Source of the DNA: Dendrophyllia cribrosa
Lineage: Eukaryota; Cnidaria; Anthozoa; Scleractinia; Dendrophylliidae
Assembly: GCA_024195265.1 (NCBI GenBank)
Contig: JAJLRJ010000010.1
Span: 20,526,284 to 20,590,283 of the forward strand
Direction: 5' to 3'
DNA length: 64,000 nt
Shown here: piece after piece, positions 1 through 9,700 of the stretch
How the letters are laid out: the number at the start of each line of letters is the position of its first letter
Position numbering within the stretch: position 1 is the stretch's first letter
The notes under the pieces: model-generated
Told to the model about the DNA's origin: nothing
The model's input: the letters and a program-made list of their open reading frames with translations, nothing else
Databases searched by the model: none
Translations under genes and position numbers: made by a program

Positions 1-85
1 TATTAATCGATTTCTTTGTTTTATTCCCTAAACCTCGGAGCCAAATTTGAATTTTAATATATCAGAAAACTGGCCTATTGGTGTC
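1..85. repeat. Degraded arm of a foldback MITE
   Basis: The words CCTCGGAGCCAAATTTGAAT and TTTTAATATATC with a following CCTATTGG match, with substitutions, one arm of the palindromic element at 37138-37304. Only one arm is inside the window. No coding potential is seen. Confidence 0.5.
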
Positions 86-602
86 AATGACAACAAAATA
101 ACTCATCCAACTCAATATCATTGCTGTAGAAGTTGTAAGAAGCAGGAAATTAAACCGTTCTCTGACTGTTTATAGATCACTCAGTGGCTTAGATGTACAT
201 GTATTAAATCCAAAAATCAAATGCTTTCTAAAACCATGGCTATTTGGGAAATTTGGGATTTTTTTTAAAGAAATGTCTTGTACCAACCAGATAGCGAGTC
301 ATGAAAGCAAGACCTCTGTTCCCATACCCAAGAGATTGTTGCTAATGGCAATATAATACCAGTGGTGATGACATCTCAATAAATTGTTTGCTGTCTGGTA
401 TTATTTTTAACCTGTCCTGGAACTAAACTCGGCCATTTCTCAACATTTTGTTAGGTTTTCTTTGAGGTTGCTGGACCTACACCCTCCTCCCCTATTGGTA
501 AATTTGCAGTGCATTGCTAGAATTTGACATTAATAGAGTGCCCCCACCCCAACCCCCCGCCTTACTGAAGGTCTGGATCCGCCACTGACTTGAGTGAAGA
601 CC
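86..602. other. Non-coding flank with a hAT-like end
   Basis: No gene is recognised. Around 571-590 the minus strand carries CAGTGGCGGATCCAGAC, which resembles the terminal word of the element at 62115-62421 and the word near 11111. C-rich runs at 541-560 border it. The rest is AT-rich with no structure I could support. Confidence 0.35.
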
Positions 603-1033
603 GGGAAGGTGTTGGGGGGAGGGGGGTTCTCTAATATATAAGCTATATGGGTATGTGCTGCTGTGAAGGGTATGGTTTTGAAGCAGTTTAGTGGTTCAGA
701 GAGTTTTGGTCTAGGATAGGGTATCATTTGCCAGGAAACTGATCAGTCGTATGAAAAATTAAGTCTAGAATAGGAATTGAAACTTAGAAGAGAACTTGAG
801 CCTTTCTTAAACAGCAATAAAATCATCGCTGCAAAATTGTTGACAGATGGTTTTCCACTAATAGTGATACAGTTCTAAAAATAGCAAGTCTGGGATAGGG
901 TAGTGATTTGCAGTGTCTAGTCTAGTATAGGGTTGCAAAATCAACTGAACATGGTCTGGTATAGGGTAAAGGTATTAGAGGACTTCCCAGCAGCACCCCC
1001 ACCCGAAAATAATGGAGTACCCCCACCCCGGGG
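603..1033 (-). mobile_element. G/C-tract-ended element, copy A
   Basis: This is one of three copies in the window (others at 15616-16069 and 28982-30046). They share a body full of CCCTATTCTAGACTA-like words and ends of the form GGGG-GTACTC and GAGTAC-CCCC. Copy A is reversed relative to the other two. The 9-mers flanking it, GTGAAGACC (594-602) and GTGAAAACA (1034-1042), match at seven of nine positions and fit an aged 9 bp target-site duplication. It has no ORF. Confidence 0.6.
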
Positions 1034-1061
1034 GTGAAAACAAGTACTTTAAATCACTTGA

Positions 1062-2987
1062 ATTTAGTTTTATCGACTGAGTCGATAAGGTAAATTGACC
1101 ACCGTAAAAAGATTCAAATAGCTGACGTTTCGAGCGCTAGCCCTTCGTCGGAGCGAATCAAGGAATTGTGGGTAGTGTGTGGTTTTATATAGTAAGCGGT
1201 GGAGCTACGCTATTGGTGGAAATTTGGTGACGTGAAAAACAAATGTAGATTAGTTGAATGAAAAGCGTTCGTTGATTCCGTGGGGTGGGGTTTGAGAGTG
1301 CCGATTTGAAAGATGATTTTTTGTTCTAGGTTTTTACGGCTTTCTGTGTTACCCTGGTGTAGGGAAAGGCCGCAGATTGTCATGTGTTGTTTAGAATGGT
1401 TAGTAAGATTAAAATGGCGCGCGACTGGTTTGGATGCGTCTTTGTCATTTTTTTCAACGTCTCGGAGATGTTCACGAAAACGGTCGCCCAGTCTCCTCCC
1501 TGTTTCGCCAATGTATATCTTTTTGCAAAAAGTACATGTAATGCAGTAGATAACATTTACGGAGGTGCATGTAAAACGATCAGTGATTTTAATAGATCGT
1601 TTGGGTCCTGTTATTTTGTCCGCGTTGTGAATGAAAGGACAAGTGTTACATCGTGTGCGTGTGCATTTGAAAGTTCCCGGTACATCGTCAGATTTCAGTG
1701 CGCTCGTAACTAGAAAGTTGCCTATGTTTTTGTCACGTTTGAATGAAATTAGTGGGGGTTGTGAAAAAATTCTGCCAGTTTCGGGGTCGTTTTGGAGTAA
1801 TTTGAAATTTTTTAAAATGATGCTTTTGACTGTGTTGTTGTGTGGGTGGAAAGTGAGGGTGAATGGAATTCTCTCGTTCTCTTCCTTCTGTGGCGTTTGT
1901 AGTGCTGACTGTCTGTCGATCTGTTGTGCACGTTGTTGGCCCGTATTAACAACAGAGTCAGGGTACCCACGTTTCTTGAAAAACTGGCACATTTCTTCTG
2001 ATTTGTTGGAAAAATCAGAGTCATCACTACATAGACGTCGAAGTCTGAGAAATTGAGAATACGGAATGGCGTTTTTAACGTGCGATGGATGTGAGGATGA
2101 ATGTAACAGATAACTGTGGGAATCTGTAGGTTTGTAGTGCACACTTGTGGATAAACTGTTACCGTTGATTGAAATATTAATGTCAAGAAAAGCGACTGAG
2201 GTTTCGGAAATTTCCCAGGTATATTTTAGAGCTGGATGAAAAGTATTGACAGAAGTTATGAATTGATTAAGTTCCTCTTTACTGGAAGAGGTAGCGCCAA
2301 TGCAATCATCGATGTAACGGCCGTAGAGTTCGGGTTTGGTTCCGTGGTACTGATTAAAAAATTTGTCTTCGATGTGGCCTACAAAAAGGTTAGCGTAGCT
2401 TGGTCCCATTTTGGTGCCCATGGCGACTCCATTTACTTGTTTGTAGTAGTTTTGGGAAAATGAAAAACAGTTAAGTGTCAAAACTAATTCGGCTAAGCGG
2501 AGCAGTGTTTCTGAGCTTGGGTTTTGAATGGAGCGCTGGTCGAAAAAATATTTTAGTGCTTGAAGTCCTTCGTCATTGGGGATGACGGTATATAAAGAGG
2601 TAATGTCCATAGTGAAAATTAATTTGTTTTCGCTGGCAAAACTGAAATCCCGGAAAATTTCGAGTGCGTGATTGGTGTCCTTAATGTACGAGGGTAGTGA
2701 TTTGACAATGGGGGCCATGATTTTGTCTAAATAGCTAGAAATTAGTTCGGTAGGGACAGCTACAAGCGGAAACAATGGGTCGGCCCGGATTGTTTGGTTT
2801 ATGAATTTTAGGTTTGAAATAAACGCGTGAGGTTCTAGGAGTAGTGATGATGAGATTGTTGGCGGTAACTGGTAATTGTTGTTTAGTAATGAGGTCTTGG
2901 ATAGTTTCTTTGACAATTTTTTGGTTGGTAGAAGTGAGATCTTTATCAACTTTGGCATAGAAAGCGGTGTCAGAAAGTTGCCGAAAA
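1062..2987 (-). pseudogene. Truncated antisense Penelope arm, frameshifted
   Basis: This arm repeats the RT core, zinc motif, GIY-YIG domain and ribozyme of the sense copy, but starts inside the RT region. Relative to the sense arm it has one extra C (CTGTCCCTACC against CTGTCCTACC, near 2755). That throws the upstream stretch out of frame. A 5-base CCCCA duplication near 1285 changes the last residues. It encodes the YIDD catalytic motif but lacks the N-terminal third, so it is unlikely to make a working protein. Its outer end (1062) stops about 57 bp short of the end kept by the other arm. Confidence 0.85.
1111..1159 (-). ncRNA. Hammerhead-like ribozyme, left arm
   Basis: This is the same 49-nt motif as at 5837-5885, on the minus strand. 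Core CCGACGA, stem II GGGC/GCTC, then GAAAC-GTC and a two-part stem I (GCT/AGC and GATTC/GAATC). See the right-arm entry for detail. Confidence 0.65.
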
Positions 2988-3034
2988 ATATTTCTTACTC
3001 AACAGCTTTCTCACCGAACGAACCGAAGACAACG

Positions 3035-5746
3035 ATGCCTAACCTCAAGACACTCACCAAGGAGCTACGCCAGGAAATCGTAAGTTATCTTATTCCTTTT
3101 CCCCCCATTTCCACTAATTTAGCCTTTCGTTTAGCCACTCACATCTTTACCAAAACTAGGTTCTGTAGTCACATCAATTTCATCGGCCGTTGCCTCCAAT
3201 CCAAAGTCATTCCTAAAGGGTTTCGTTCAAATTTTCACGCTTCTACATTCTCTGATTCCAATCAACAATATTTCCACGAAATTCACCATGCCCAAAATTC
3301 TTTCTCGCGTAATATTATGAGGATCACTATCAGAGCTATGTGCCTTAAACGTAACAATCTCGAAAAGGAAATTATCCAATACCGTTCCGAACTTTCCAAA
3401 ATTTGTCCAGCTGTCTTAGTACAATCAATTCGCGCTAAAATTCAAGAACTCAATGCTAAACTGTTCAACAGCCTTAACCAAATCAAGACCCAAAAACTTG
3501 AACAGTTAATAGGTCCTCAATTATCCGGCGACCATTCATTCGATAGTCACAATGGCGTCGTTACCATTCCGGAAAATTTGCCGCTTTCTAACCCAGAGAG
3601 GTCCGTTCTTAGTAAAGGTTTAAACTTTGTTCCTATAGCGAAACAAACCGACGAATTTTCAGTCAAACACGATGTTGAAAAATTCCTTCGCCGCGTGCAA
3701 TTAAGAGCTTTTTTCCACGACAAAGAAGACAATTCTAACACCTCGGAAAAAGATGTTTTTGAAACACTCAACGTTCGCAAATCAAAATGGACTCCCCCAG
3801 AGGGCCAGTTTTCTTCTCTAGATTTTTTCGTCAAAAAATGTCGTCACGATGTCCAAAAACTTAAATTTAACCGCCACACCAAAATTTCCAACCTTTCAAC
3901 AGGAGAATGGGCAGCGCTCAAAAGTCTTAGCAAACGACGCGACATTGTTATCAAAGCGGCCGACAAAGGCGGGGCGGTAGTTGTTTGGCGGACCGACCTT
4001 TACCGACAAGAGGCTTTTCGGCAACTTTCTGACACCGCTTTCTATGCCAAAGTTGATAAAGATCTCACTTCTACCAACCAAAAAATTGTCAAAGAAACTA
4101 TCCAAGACCTCATTACTAAACAACAATTACCAGTTACCGCCAACAATCTCATCATCACTACTCCTAGAACCTCACGCGTTTATTTCAAACCTAAAATTCA
4201 TAAACCAAACAATCCGGGCCGACCCATTGTTTCCGCTTGTAGCTGTCCTACCGAACTAATTTCTAGCTATTTAGACAAAATCATGGCCCCCATTGTCAAA
4301 TCACTACCCTCGTACATTAAGGACACCAATCACGCACTCGAAATTTTCCGGGATTTCAGTTTTGCCAGCGAAAACAAATTAATTTTCACTATGGACATTA
4401 CCTCTTTATATACCGTCATCCCCAATGACGAAGGACTTCAAGCACTAAAATATTTTTTCGACCAGCGCTCCATTCAAAACCCAAGCTCAGAAACACTGCT
4501 CCGCTTAGCCGAATTAGTTTTGACACTTAACTGTTTTTCATTTTCCCAAAACTACTACAAACAAGTAAATGGAGTCGCCATGGGCACCAAAATGGGACCA
4601 AGCTACGCTAACCTTTTTGTAGGCCACATCGAAGACAAATTTTTTAATCAGTACCACGGAACCAAACCCGAACTCTACGGCCGTTACATCGATGATTGCA
4701 TTGGCGCTACCTCTTCCAGTAAAGAGGAACTTAATCAATTCATAACTTCTGTCAATACTTTTCATCCAGCTCTAAAATATACCTGGGAAATTTCCGAAAC
4801 CTCAGTCGCTTTTCTTGACATTAATATTTCAATCAACGGTAACAGTTTATCCACAAGTGTGCACTACAAACCTACAGATTCCCACAGTTATCTGTTACAT
4901 TCATCCTCACATCCATCGCACGTTAAAAACGCCATTCCGTATTCTCAATTTCTCAGACTTCGACGTCTATGTAGTGATGACTCTGATTTTTCCAACAAAT
5001 CAGAAGAAATGTGCCAGTTTTTCAAGAAACGTGGGTACCCTGACTCTGTTGTTAATACGGGCCAACAACGTGCACAACAGATCGACAGACAGTCAGCACT
5101 ACAAACGCCACAGAAGGAAGAGAACGAGAGAATTCCATTCACCCTCACTTTCCACCCACACAACAACACAGTCAAAAGCATCATTTTAAAAAATTTCAAA
5201 TTACTCCAAAACGACCCCGAAACTGGCAGAATTTTTTCACAACCCCCACTAATTTCATTCAAACGTGACAAAAACATAGGCAACTTTCTAGTTACGAGCG
5301 CACTGAAATCTGACGATGTACCGGGAACTTTCAAATGCACACGCACACGATGTAACACTTGTCCTTTCATTCACAACGCGGACAAAATAACAGGACCCAA
5401 ACGATCTATTAAAATCACTGATCGTTTTACATGCACCTCCGTAAATGTTATCTACTGCATTACATGTACTTTTTGCAAAAAGATATACATTGGCGAAACA
5501 GGGAGGAGACTGGGCGACCGTTTTCGTGAACATCTCCGAGACGTTGAAAAAAATGACAAAGACGCATCCAAACCAGTCGCGCGCCATTTTAATCTTACTA
5601 ACCATTCTAAACAACACATGACAATCTGCGGCCTTTCCCTACACCAGGGTAACACAGAAAGCCGTAAAAACCTAGAACAAAAAATCATCTTTCAAATCGG
5701 CACTCTCAAACCCCACGGAATCAACGAACGCTTTTCATTCAACTAA
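3035..5746 (+). CDS. Penelope-like reverse transcriptase with GIY-YIG endonuclease
   Basis: This is an intact 903-residue ORF. I chose the ATG at 3035 because the open frame upstream of it is only antisense sequence of the inverted arm. Catalytic RT motif YIDD is at residues 551-554. A Cys-rich zinc motif (CTRTRCNTC) starts at residue 768. The GIY-YIG nuclease has VIYCITC near 806-812, IYIG at 817-820 and ETGRR just after. Length and domain order are those of endonuclease-positive Penelope-like elements, which copy RNA into a nicked chromosomal target. The putative 5' leader is only about 47 bp, starting at the inversion junction (2988). Nothing in the reading frame is broken, so this copy could still be functional. 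Confidence 0.93.
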   Translation: MPNLKTLTKELRQEIVSYLIPFPPISTNLAFRLATHIFTKTRFCSHINFIGRCLQSKVIPKGFRSNFHASTFSDSNQQYFHEIHHAQNSFSRNIMRITIRAMCLKRNNLEKEIIQYRSELSKICPAVLVQSIRAKIQELNAKLFNSLNQIKTQKLEQLIGPQLSGDHSFDSHNGVVTIPENLPLSNPERSVLSKGLNFVPIAKQTDEFSVKHDVEKFLRRVQLRAFFHDKEDNSNTSEKDVFETLNVRKSKWTPPEGQFSSLDFFVKKCRHDVQKLKFNRHTKISNLSTGEWAALKSLSKRRDIVIKAADKGGAVVVWRTDLYRQEAFRQLSDTAFYAKVDKDLTSTNQKIVKETIQDLITKQQLPVTANNLIITTPRTSRVYFKPKIHKPNNPGRPIVSACSCPTELISSYLDKIMAPIVKSLPSYIKDTNHALEIFRDFSFASENKLIFTMDITSLYTVIPNDEGLQALKYFFDQRSIQNPSSETLLRLAELVLTLNCFSFSQNYYKQVNGVAMGTKMGPSYANLFVGHIEDKFFNQYHGTKPELYGRYIDDCIGATSSSKEELNQFITSVNTFHPALKYTWEISETSVAFLDINISINGNSLSTSVHYKPTDSHSYLLHSSSHPSHVKNAIPYSQFLRLRRLCSDDSDFSNKSEEMCQFFKKRGYPDSVVNTGQQRAQQIDRQSALQTPQKEENERIPFTLTFHPHNNTVKSIILKNFKLLQNDPETGRIFSQPPLISFKRDKNIGNFLVTSALKSDDVPGTFKCTRTRCNTCPFIHNADKITGPKRSIKITDRFTCTSVNVIYCITCTFCKKIYIGETGRRLGDRFREHLRDVEKNDKDASKPVARHFNLTNHSKQHMTICGLSLHQGNTESRKNLEQKIIFQIGTLKPHGINERFSFN

Positions 5747-5836
5747 TCTACATTTGTTTTTCACGTCACCAAATTTCCACCAATAGCGTAGCTCCACCGC
5801 TTACTATATAAAACCACACACTACCCACAATTCCTT

Positions 5837-5885
5837 GATTCGCTCCGACGAAGGGCTAGCGCTCGAAACGTCAGCTATTTGAATC
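5837..5885 (+). ncRNA. Hammerhead-like ribozyme, right arm
   Basis: The 49-nt segment can fold as a type I hammerhead. Outer stem I is GATTC/GAATC, inner stem I GCT/AGC, the core is CCGACGA, stem II GGGC/GCTC with loop TAGC, followed by GAAA and the cleavage triplet GTC. Stem III is almost absent, as described for minimal hammerheads of Penelope elements. The core reads CCGACGA where the canonical form is CUGANGA, so U4 is replaced by C. Activity is therefore uncertain. It sits downstream of the ORF, near the 3' end of the element. Confidence 0.7.
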
Positions 5886-5912
5886 TTTTTACGGTGGTCA
5901 ATTTACCTTATC

Positions 5913-5994
5913 GACTCAGTCGATAAAACTAAATTCTCGTGTTTCATCCCCCCACCGACGCAGCACCACAGTTTCTCTAGAAACTAACCCCATT
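5913..5994 (+). repeat. Penelope 3' terminal hairpins
   Basis: TTATCGAC-TCA-GTCGATAA is a perfect 8 bp stem. Further out, GTTTC-TCTA-GAAAC is a second small hairpin, just before the 15 bp target duplication. Both are repeated with changes in the remnant at 35352-35575, so they mark the element end. Confidence 0.6.
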
Positions 5995-6143
5995 CTTTAA
6001 ATCACTTGACTACCGTGTTTGCATATGCTAACCATATAAAAAAAAATTACTCTTAGTCATCGTACAGCTCATAGATCGTTTTTTTTTCGTTTTTATTATT
6101 ACATGTATTACAATCCTTGTGATAACAATTCATATGTTCATTT

Positions 6144-6149
6144 TTTATT
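6144..6149 (-). terminator. TSEN15 poly(A) signal
   Basis: AATAAA on the minus strand about 20 bases after the TSEN15 stop codon implies a very short 3' UTR. Confidence 0.55.
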
Positions 6150-6167
6150 AGTCTTGGGACTAGAGAG

Positions 6168-6683
6168 CTAAACTTTTTTCTGCCTCCTCCTTTTACGTTT
6201 CGGTTTGACTTCTTCTTCTTCCTCGTCTGGTGGGTCCGGAGGGACAAGTCCCTGGAAAAAATCGTAATATACAACCGTAGAATCCGCCTCACAAAAAGCA
6301 ACCGTCACTCGTGGACACACACAACTGGGTTCCATTTCTGTGTCTTCTCCTTCTTGCTCACATAGATTAACCTCCTGAAGAATGTTCTGAATCTCCTCCG
6401 TTGTTAAAGCTGTATCTATCGTAAGTGGCACGACAACATCAAATTGAGATTTCTTCGTTCGTTTTCCCGTTATATAAACCAATTTCAATGATTCGCATGG
6501 ACGAATGCAGACACCAAACCAATGTTTGTTTTCGCACAAATCCAAGTAAACCGTTATTACTGCTCTTGCTAACGACGGGTTTTCATCGTAGTATCCGAAT
6601 AATTGTATTTCCTTAAATTTTGGATGGTCTTCAAGCCAGTTTTCTCGCGTTACTTTGTGTTGAAGTTCATTTGTTGAAGCCAT
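6168..6683 (-). CDS. TSEN15: tRNA-splicing endonuclease subunit Sen15
   Basis: This single-exon gene encodes 171 residues, the usual family length. TSEN15 is a structural subunit of the nuclear complex that cuts introns out of pre-tRNA; it lacks the catalytic triad carried by TSEN2 and TSEN34. Family hallmarks are visible in order: an HPKF motif near the N terminus, VYLDLCENKHW, ESLKLVYITG, VVVPLTIDTALT and, near the C terminus, CEADSTVVYYDFFQGLVPPDP split by no gaps. The tail is an acidic run followed by a basic KPKRKRRR stretch, likely a nuclear signal. The ATG at 6683 (context GTAATGG) is the first in frame; the frame is open to 6710 but has no earlier ATG. It is divergent from ZNHIT1. Confidence 0.9.
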   Translation of the reverse strand: MASTNELQHKVTRENWLEDHPKFKEIQLFGYYDENPSLARAVITVYLDLCENKHWFGVCIRPCESLKLVYITGKRTKKSQFDVVVPLTIDTALTTEEIQNILQEVNLCEQEGEDTEMEPSCVCPRVTVAFCEADSTVVYYDFFQGLVPPDPPDEEEEEVKPKRKRRRQKKV

Positions 6684-6754
6684 TACTGCAATTATCGCCA
6701 GGCGTTCCAAGCCAAAGCCGGGAGGAGTCTGGCGCGAGCATTGATGATTACAAG
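6684..6754. promoter_or_regulatory. Shared TSEN15/ZNHIT1 promoter region
   Basis: Only 71 bp separate the two start codons, so the core promoter is bidirectional or overlaps both 5' UTRs. No TATA box is seen. The ZNHIT1 start lies in CAAGATGGCGGAC, a good match to the YY1 site often found at TATA-less animal promoters. Transcription start sites cannot be placed from sequence alone. Confidence 0.6.
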
Positions 6755-9700
6755 ATGGCGGACAGAAGAGAGTCAGGTTTGTTAAAACTTTAGTTTGCTT
6801 TTTTTAATAGATTTTAACTTTGATACCTAATGATAAATGTTAATGTCAGTATTTGGTTTTTGAAAGCATTGACACATAAGTGGGTAAGAAATGTCGTTGT
6901 TGTCACATACTTAAGCTTGACACAGAAATAAAGTTTTTATTTATTTATTATTTATTTATTGCATAAAGTTTCATTCATTCTTTGAGTGTTCCGAGATTGC
7001 TCAAGCTTTCGTATCTACATGTTGCAAAACTAGAGAAAAATCCTACATGCTGAACAACAGAAAACATCTCTGTAAAGTAGTGAAAAAAAAATTCTTTCAA
7101 TGGTCACACTTTAGGGTTGAGGTTCAGGTTTACAGACTTCAAAGTTAGAACAACTTTGTAATAGCACTGCATATATAAGCTTATAATTTACTAGAGGTTA
7201 CAGATTGTAATGATAATGCTGCGAGCAGATGCTGGGCAGTAAAACATAATGGAAACAGTAAATGTACATACAGATTTTGATTATTTCATAAATTTATTTA
7301 TTGGGTAAATTACCATACCATCATTTTCGAATTACATACCATTTATAAGTAGTTCTTTGTGATCCATTGTTCAATCGGCAAACCGGCTGAGCACGTAACA
7401 ACGCTGAAAAACTCATAAAAGAACATTGCCTTCCCCGTGAAATGTCACTAAATCGTTCGTGACCTTGATGAATGCTTCCAGCAACAAATACGTTTGAATT
7501 TGGCATGATACATTTGCAAATAGGAACACTTAATACTTTGAAATCGAATTTGAAGAATAGAAGTGAACACCTGCTATGGACAGCAAAAGACGCATTCAGA
7601 GCCAGGCGCATCTAAGTTATGATGACACCGCTGGACGTACACTTGTTCAAAATTATCGTGACAAACAAAAATCGAGACTGCCGCACAACATAAGGCGCAG
7701 GGAACCCAAGGAACCACAGGCAAACCAAAGATTAGTGCGCTACTCGCCTGGGGGCTCGCAGCAATTAATGGTTATGCATTAACAAAAAAAAAAACCAGCA
7801 CCACATGCACAAGAATTTAGGGTGTCTAGAAAAGGTAGACCTATTAAAGACCCACAAGACGAAGACATAAAAAAAAACAAAGACCTAAGAAACGAAGACA
7901 TAGAAAACAAAGATCTAGAAAAGGAAGACCTATTTTACTGTAAGATTTAATCCACAAACTCATAGGATTGATAGGCTTAAAATTAAAGTACAGTACAATG
8001 TATCTGGTTGCAGTGCCATTTTGTCTTCAGTCGTCAACAAAAACATAGTTTTTGCACATATGTAGCTTTTTTTAATTAACTGCTGGGCACCCTAAATTTT
8101 ATAGTTGGACCCCCAGTATGATAACTATTTTAGAGCACAGCCTTGGGTTGGTGGGAAAATTTGCTGTTAGGGTCAATGACAAAAACATAGTTTTTGCACA
8201 TATATAGCTTATATTAATTAACTGCTGGGCACCCTAAATTTTATAGTTGGACTCCCAGTATGATAACTATTTTAGAGCACAGCCTTGGGTTGGTGGGAAA
8301 ATTTGCTGTTTTAATAGGGTCAATGAAAAATGTGTTTATGCCTTTAATTTTGTTAGGGAGAATAAGGGACATTTCAAGTAGAAAAATTCTTGATGCAGCA
8401 ACACGAAAGCGGCGCCAAAAAAGACAGCTTGAAGCTTTAGAAAAAGATAACTTTCAAGACGATCCCCACTCACATCTGACAGTTGTTCCGGCTAAAATGA
8501 AGGTCCCTGCCTTCAATGACACCATGGAAGGTAATTATAATGTGCAGGTTGTAAAAAATGTATATCTGGCAGGATGTTTTGTGTTTTTAAGATGACAGTG
8601 GCAGAGCTATAACTCATAAATGAAAGGCCCTGCCCATTGTTCTCACGTCCCGTTATTTGGTATTGTACGAAAAATGTTACAAACTATGCATATTACAACC
8701 TTGTAATGAAAGTCTACTAATGTGCATGGTCTTGATACAGAAAAGTCAATTTCTGTTTTGCAACATTATGAAATAAAATTATTGGTATAATACCAGTAAA
8801 CTGGTCTTGTTACAAAAAAGTTGATTTGCCTTTTAACAACATAATGCATTTACTAGTATAATATAAGTGATATCACTTATACCAACTCTCCCGGATTATC
8901 CGGGAGTCTCCCGGATACGGAACAAATCTCCCGGTCTCCTGTTAGGGTCACCAAATCTCCCGGATAAAAGCGACTTTTGATCTTTTCTCTACAATAGGCT
9001 AAGATTTTAACCCAAATTTTCCCAAAATCCCCCCCAAAAAATGGTCCTTCATCATATCGTAACTTCACAAATGCTTTTCAGGAATGCAGAAAATGGCACT
9101 TTTAGAGGGTAAAGTAAAAAAACTTTTCCGGACCCCCCTAGATGCTTGCGACTACGTCACTCGATTCACACCTTTGGCGCGAAAAAATTTCACCCTCAGA
9201 AAAAACTCCCTATTTTTCAATCTCCAGAGGTTGGCATCTCTGTGATATATACAAGTATGCTGGTCTTGCTGTAAAAAAAAATCAATTTTCTATTTTGCAA
9301 CACACTGTATGATTCATTTACTAGAGTGTAATGTAATAAAATCTATTTAATATTCATTTAATATGTAATTATCTATTGAATGTCACTTTTCACAAGTAAG
9401 GTTTTTTTTGCAAAAAAAGAAAACAAAACAAAAAACATATTCACTAGATATTAATACATGTAGTATTAGACATAAAAGGCTTTTGGACAAAGTTTGCAAG
9501 TATCATCTGATGTCCCCTGTTTATGGAAATATATTGTAGGGTAACTGTCAGTAATAACTCCACACAATTGACATTATCCTCCTTGTGAGAATAAATATCT
9601 TCATTACTGATGCCTAACAGGAGCATTGAAGCCCAGGGAACCCAAGGTATTGACATGTGTACCTTATTTTTGGCTGGGGTACCTAACATTTTTCTAACCT

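Larger units (their letters stand above)
1047..6009. mobile_element. Inverted (head-to-head) Penelope-like composite
   Basis: A truncated antisense arm (1062-2987) is joined to a longer sense copy (2988-5994). The whole unit is flanked by a perfect 15 bp direct repeat, CTTTAAATCACTTGA, at 1047-1061 and 5995-6009. This is the target-site duplication expected of a single insertion. Opposite positions in the arms pair with a near-constant sum (2958 with 4044). The arms are almost identical, apart from a 1-base insertion and a 5-base duplication in the left arm, so the element is young. The sense arm extends about 57 bp further at its outer 3' end, up to the hairpin GTTTCTCTAGAAAC. Inverted partial copies are known for Penelope elements. 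Confidence 0.9.
6777..8356 (+). other. ZNHIT1 intron 1
   Basis: Donor TCAG/GTTTGT and acceptor TTGTTAG/GG. It holds an ATTT-rich stretch (6945-6960), a decayed protease-like fragment (7321-7611), an imperfect run of AAGACCTA/GAAAACGAAG-like words (7850-7935) and a 142 bp tandem duplication. No other exon was recognised. Confidence 0.7.

Noticed and set aside
2876..3034. Extension of the Penelope ORF upstream of 3035
   Set aside because: The open frame there is antisense sequence of the inverted arm and is repeated, antisense, in 3896-4126. It is open by chance and not part of the protein.
7576..7782. 68-residue frame in ZNHIT1 intron 1 as an extra exon
   Set aside because: Exon 1 joins directly to 8357 in phase with the conserved protein; adding it breaks the family alignment.
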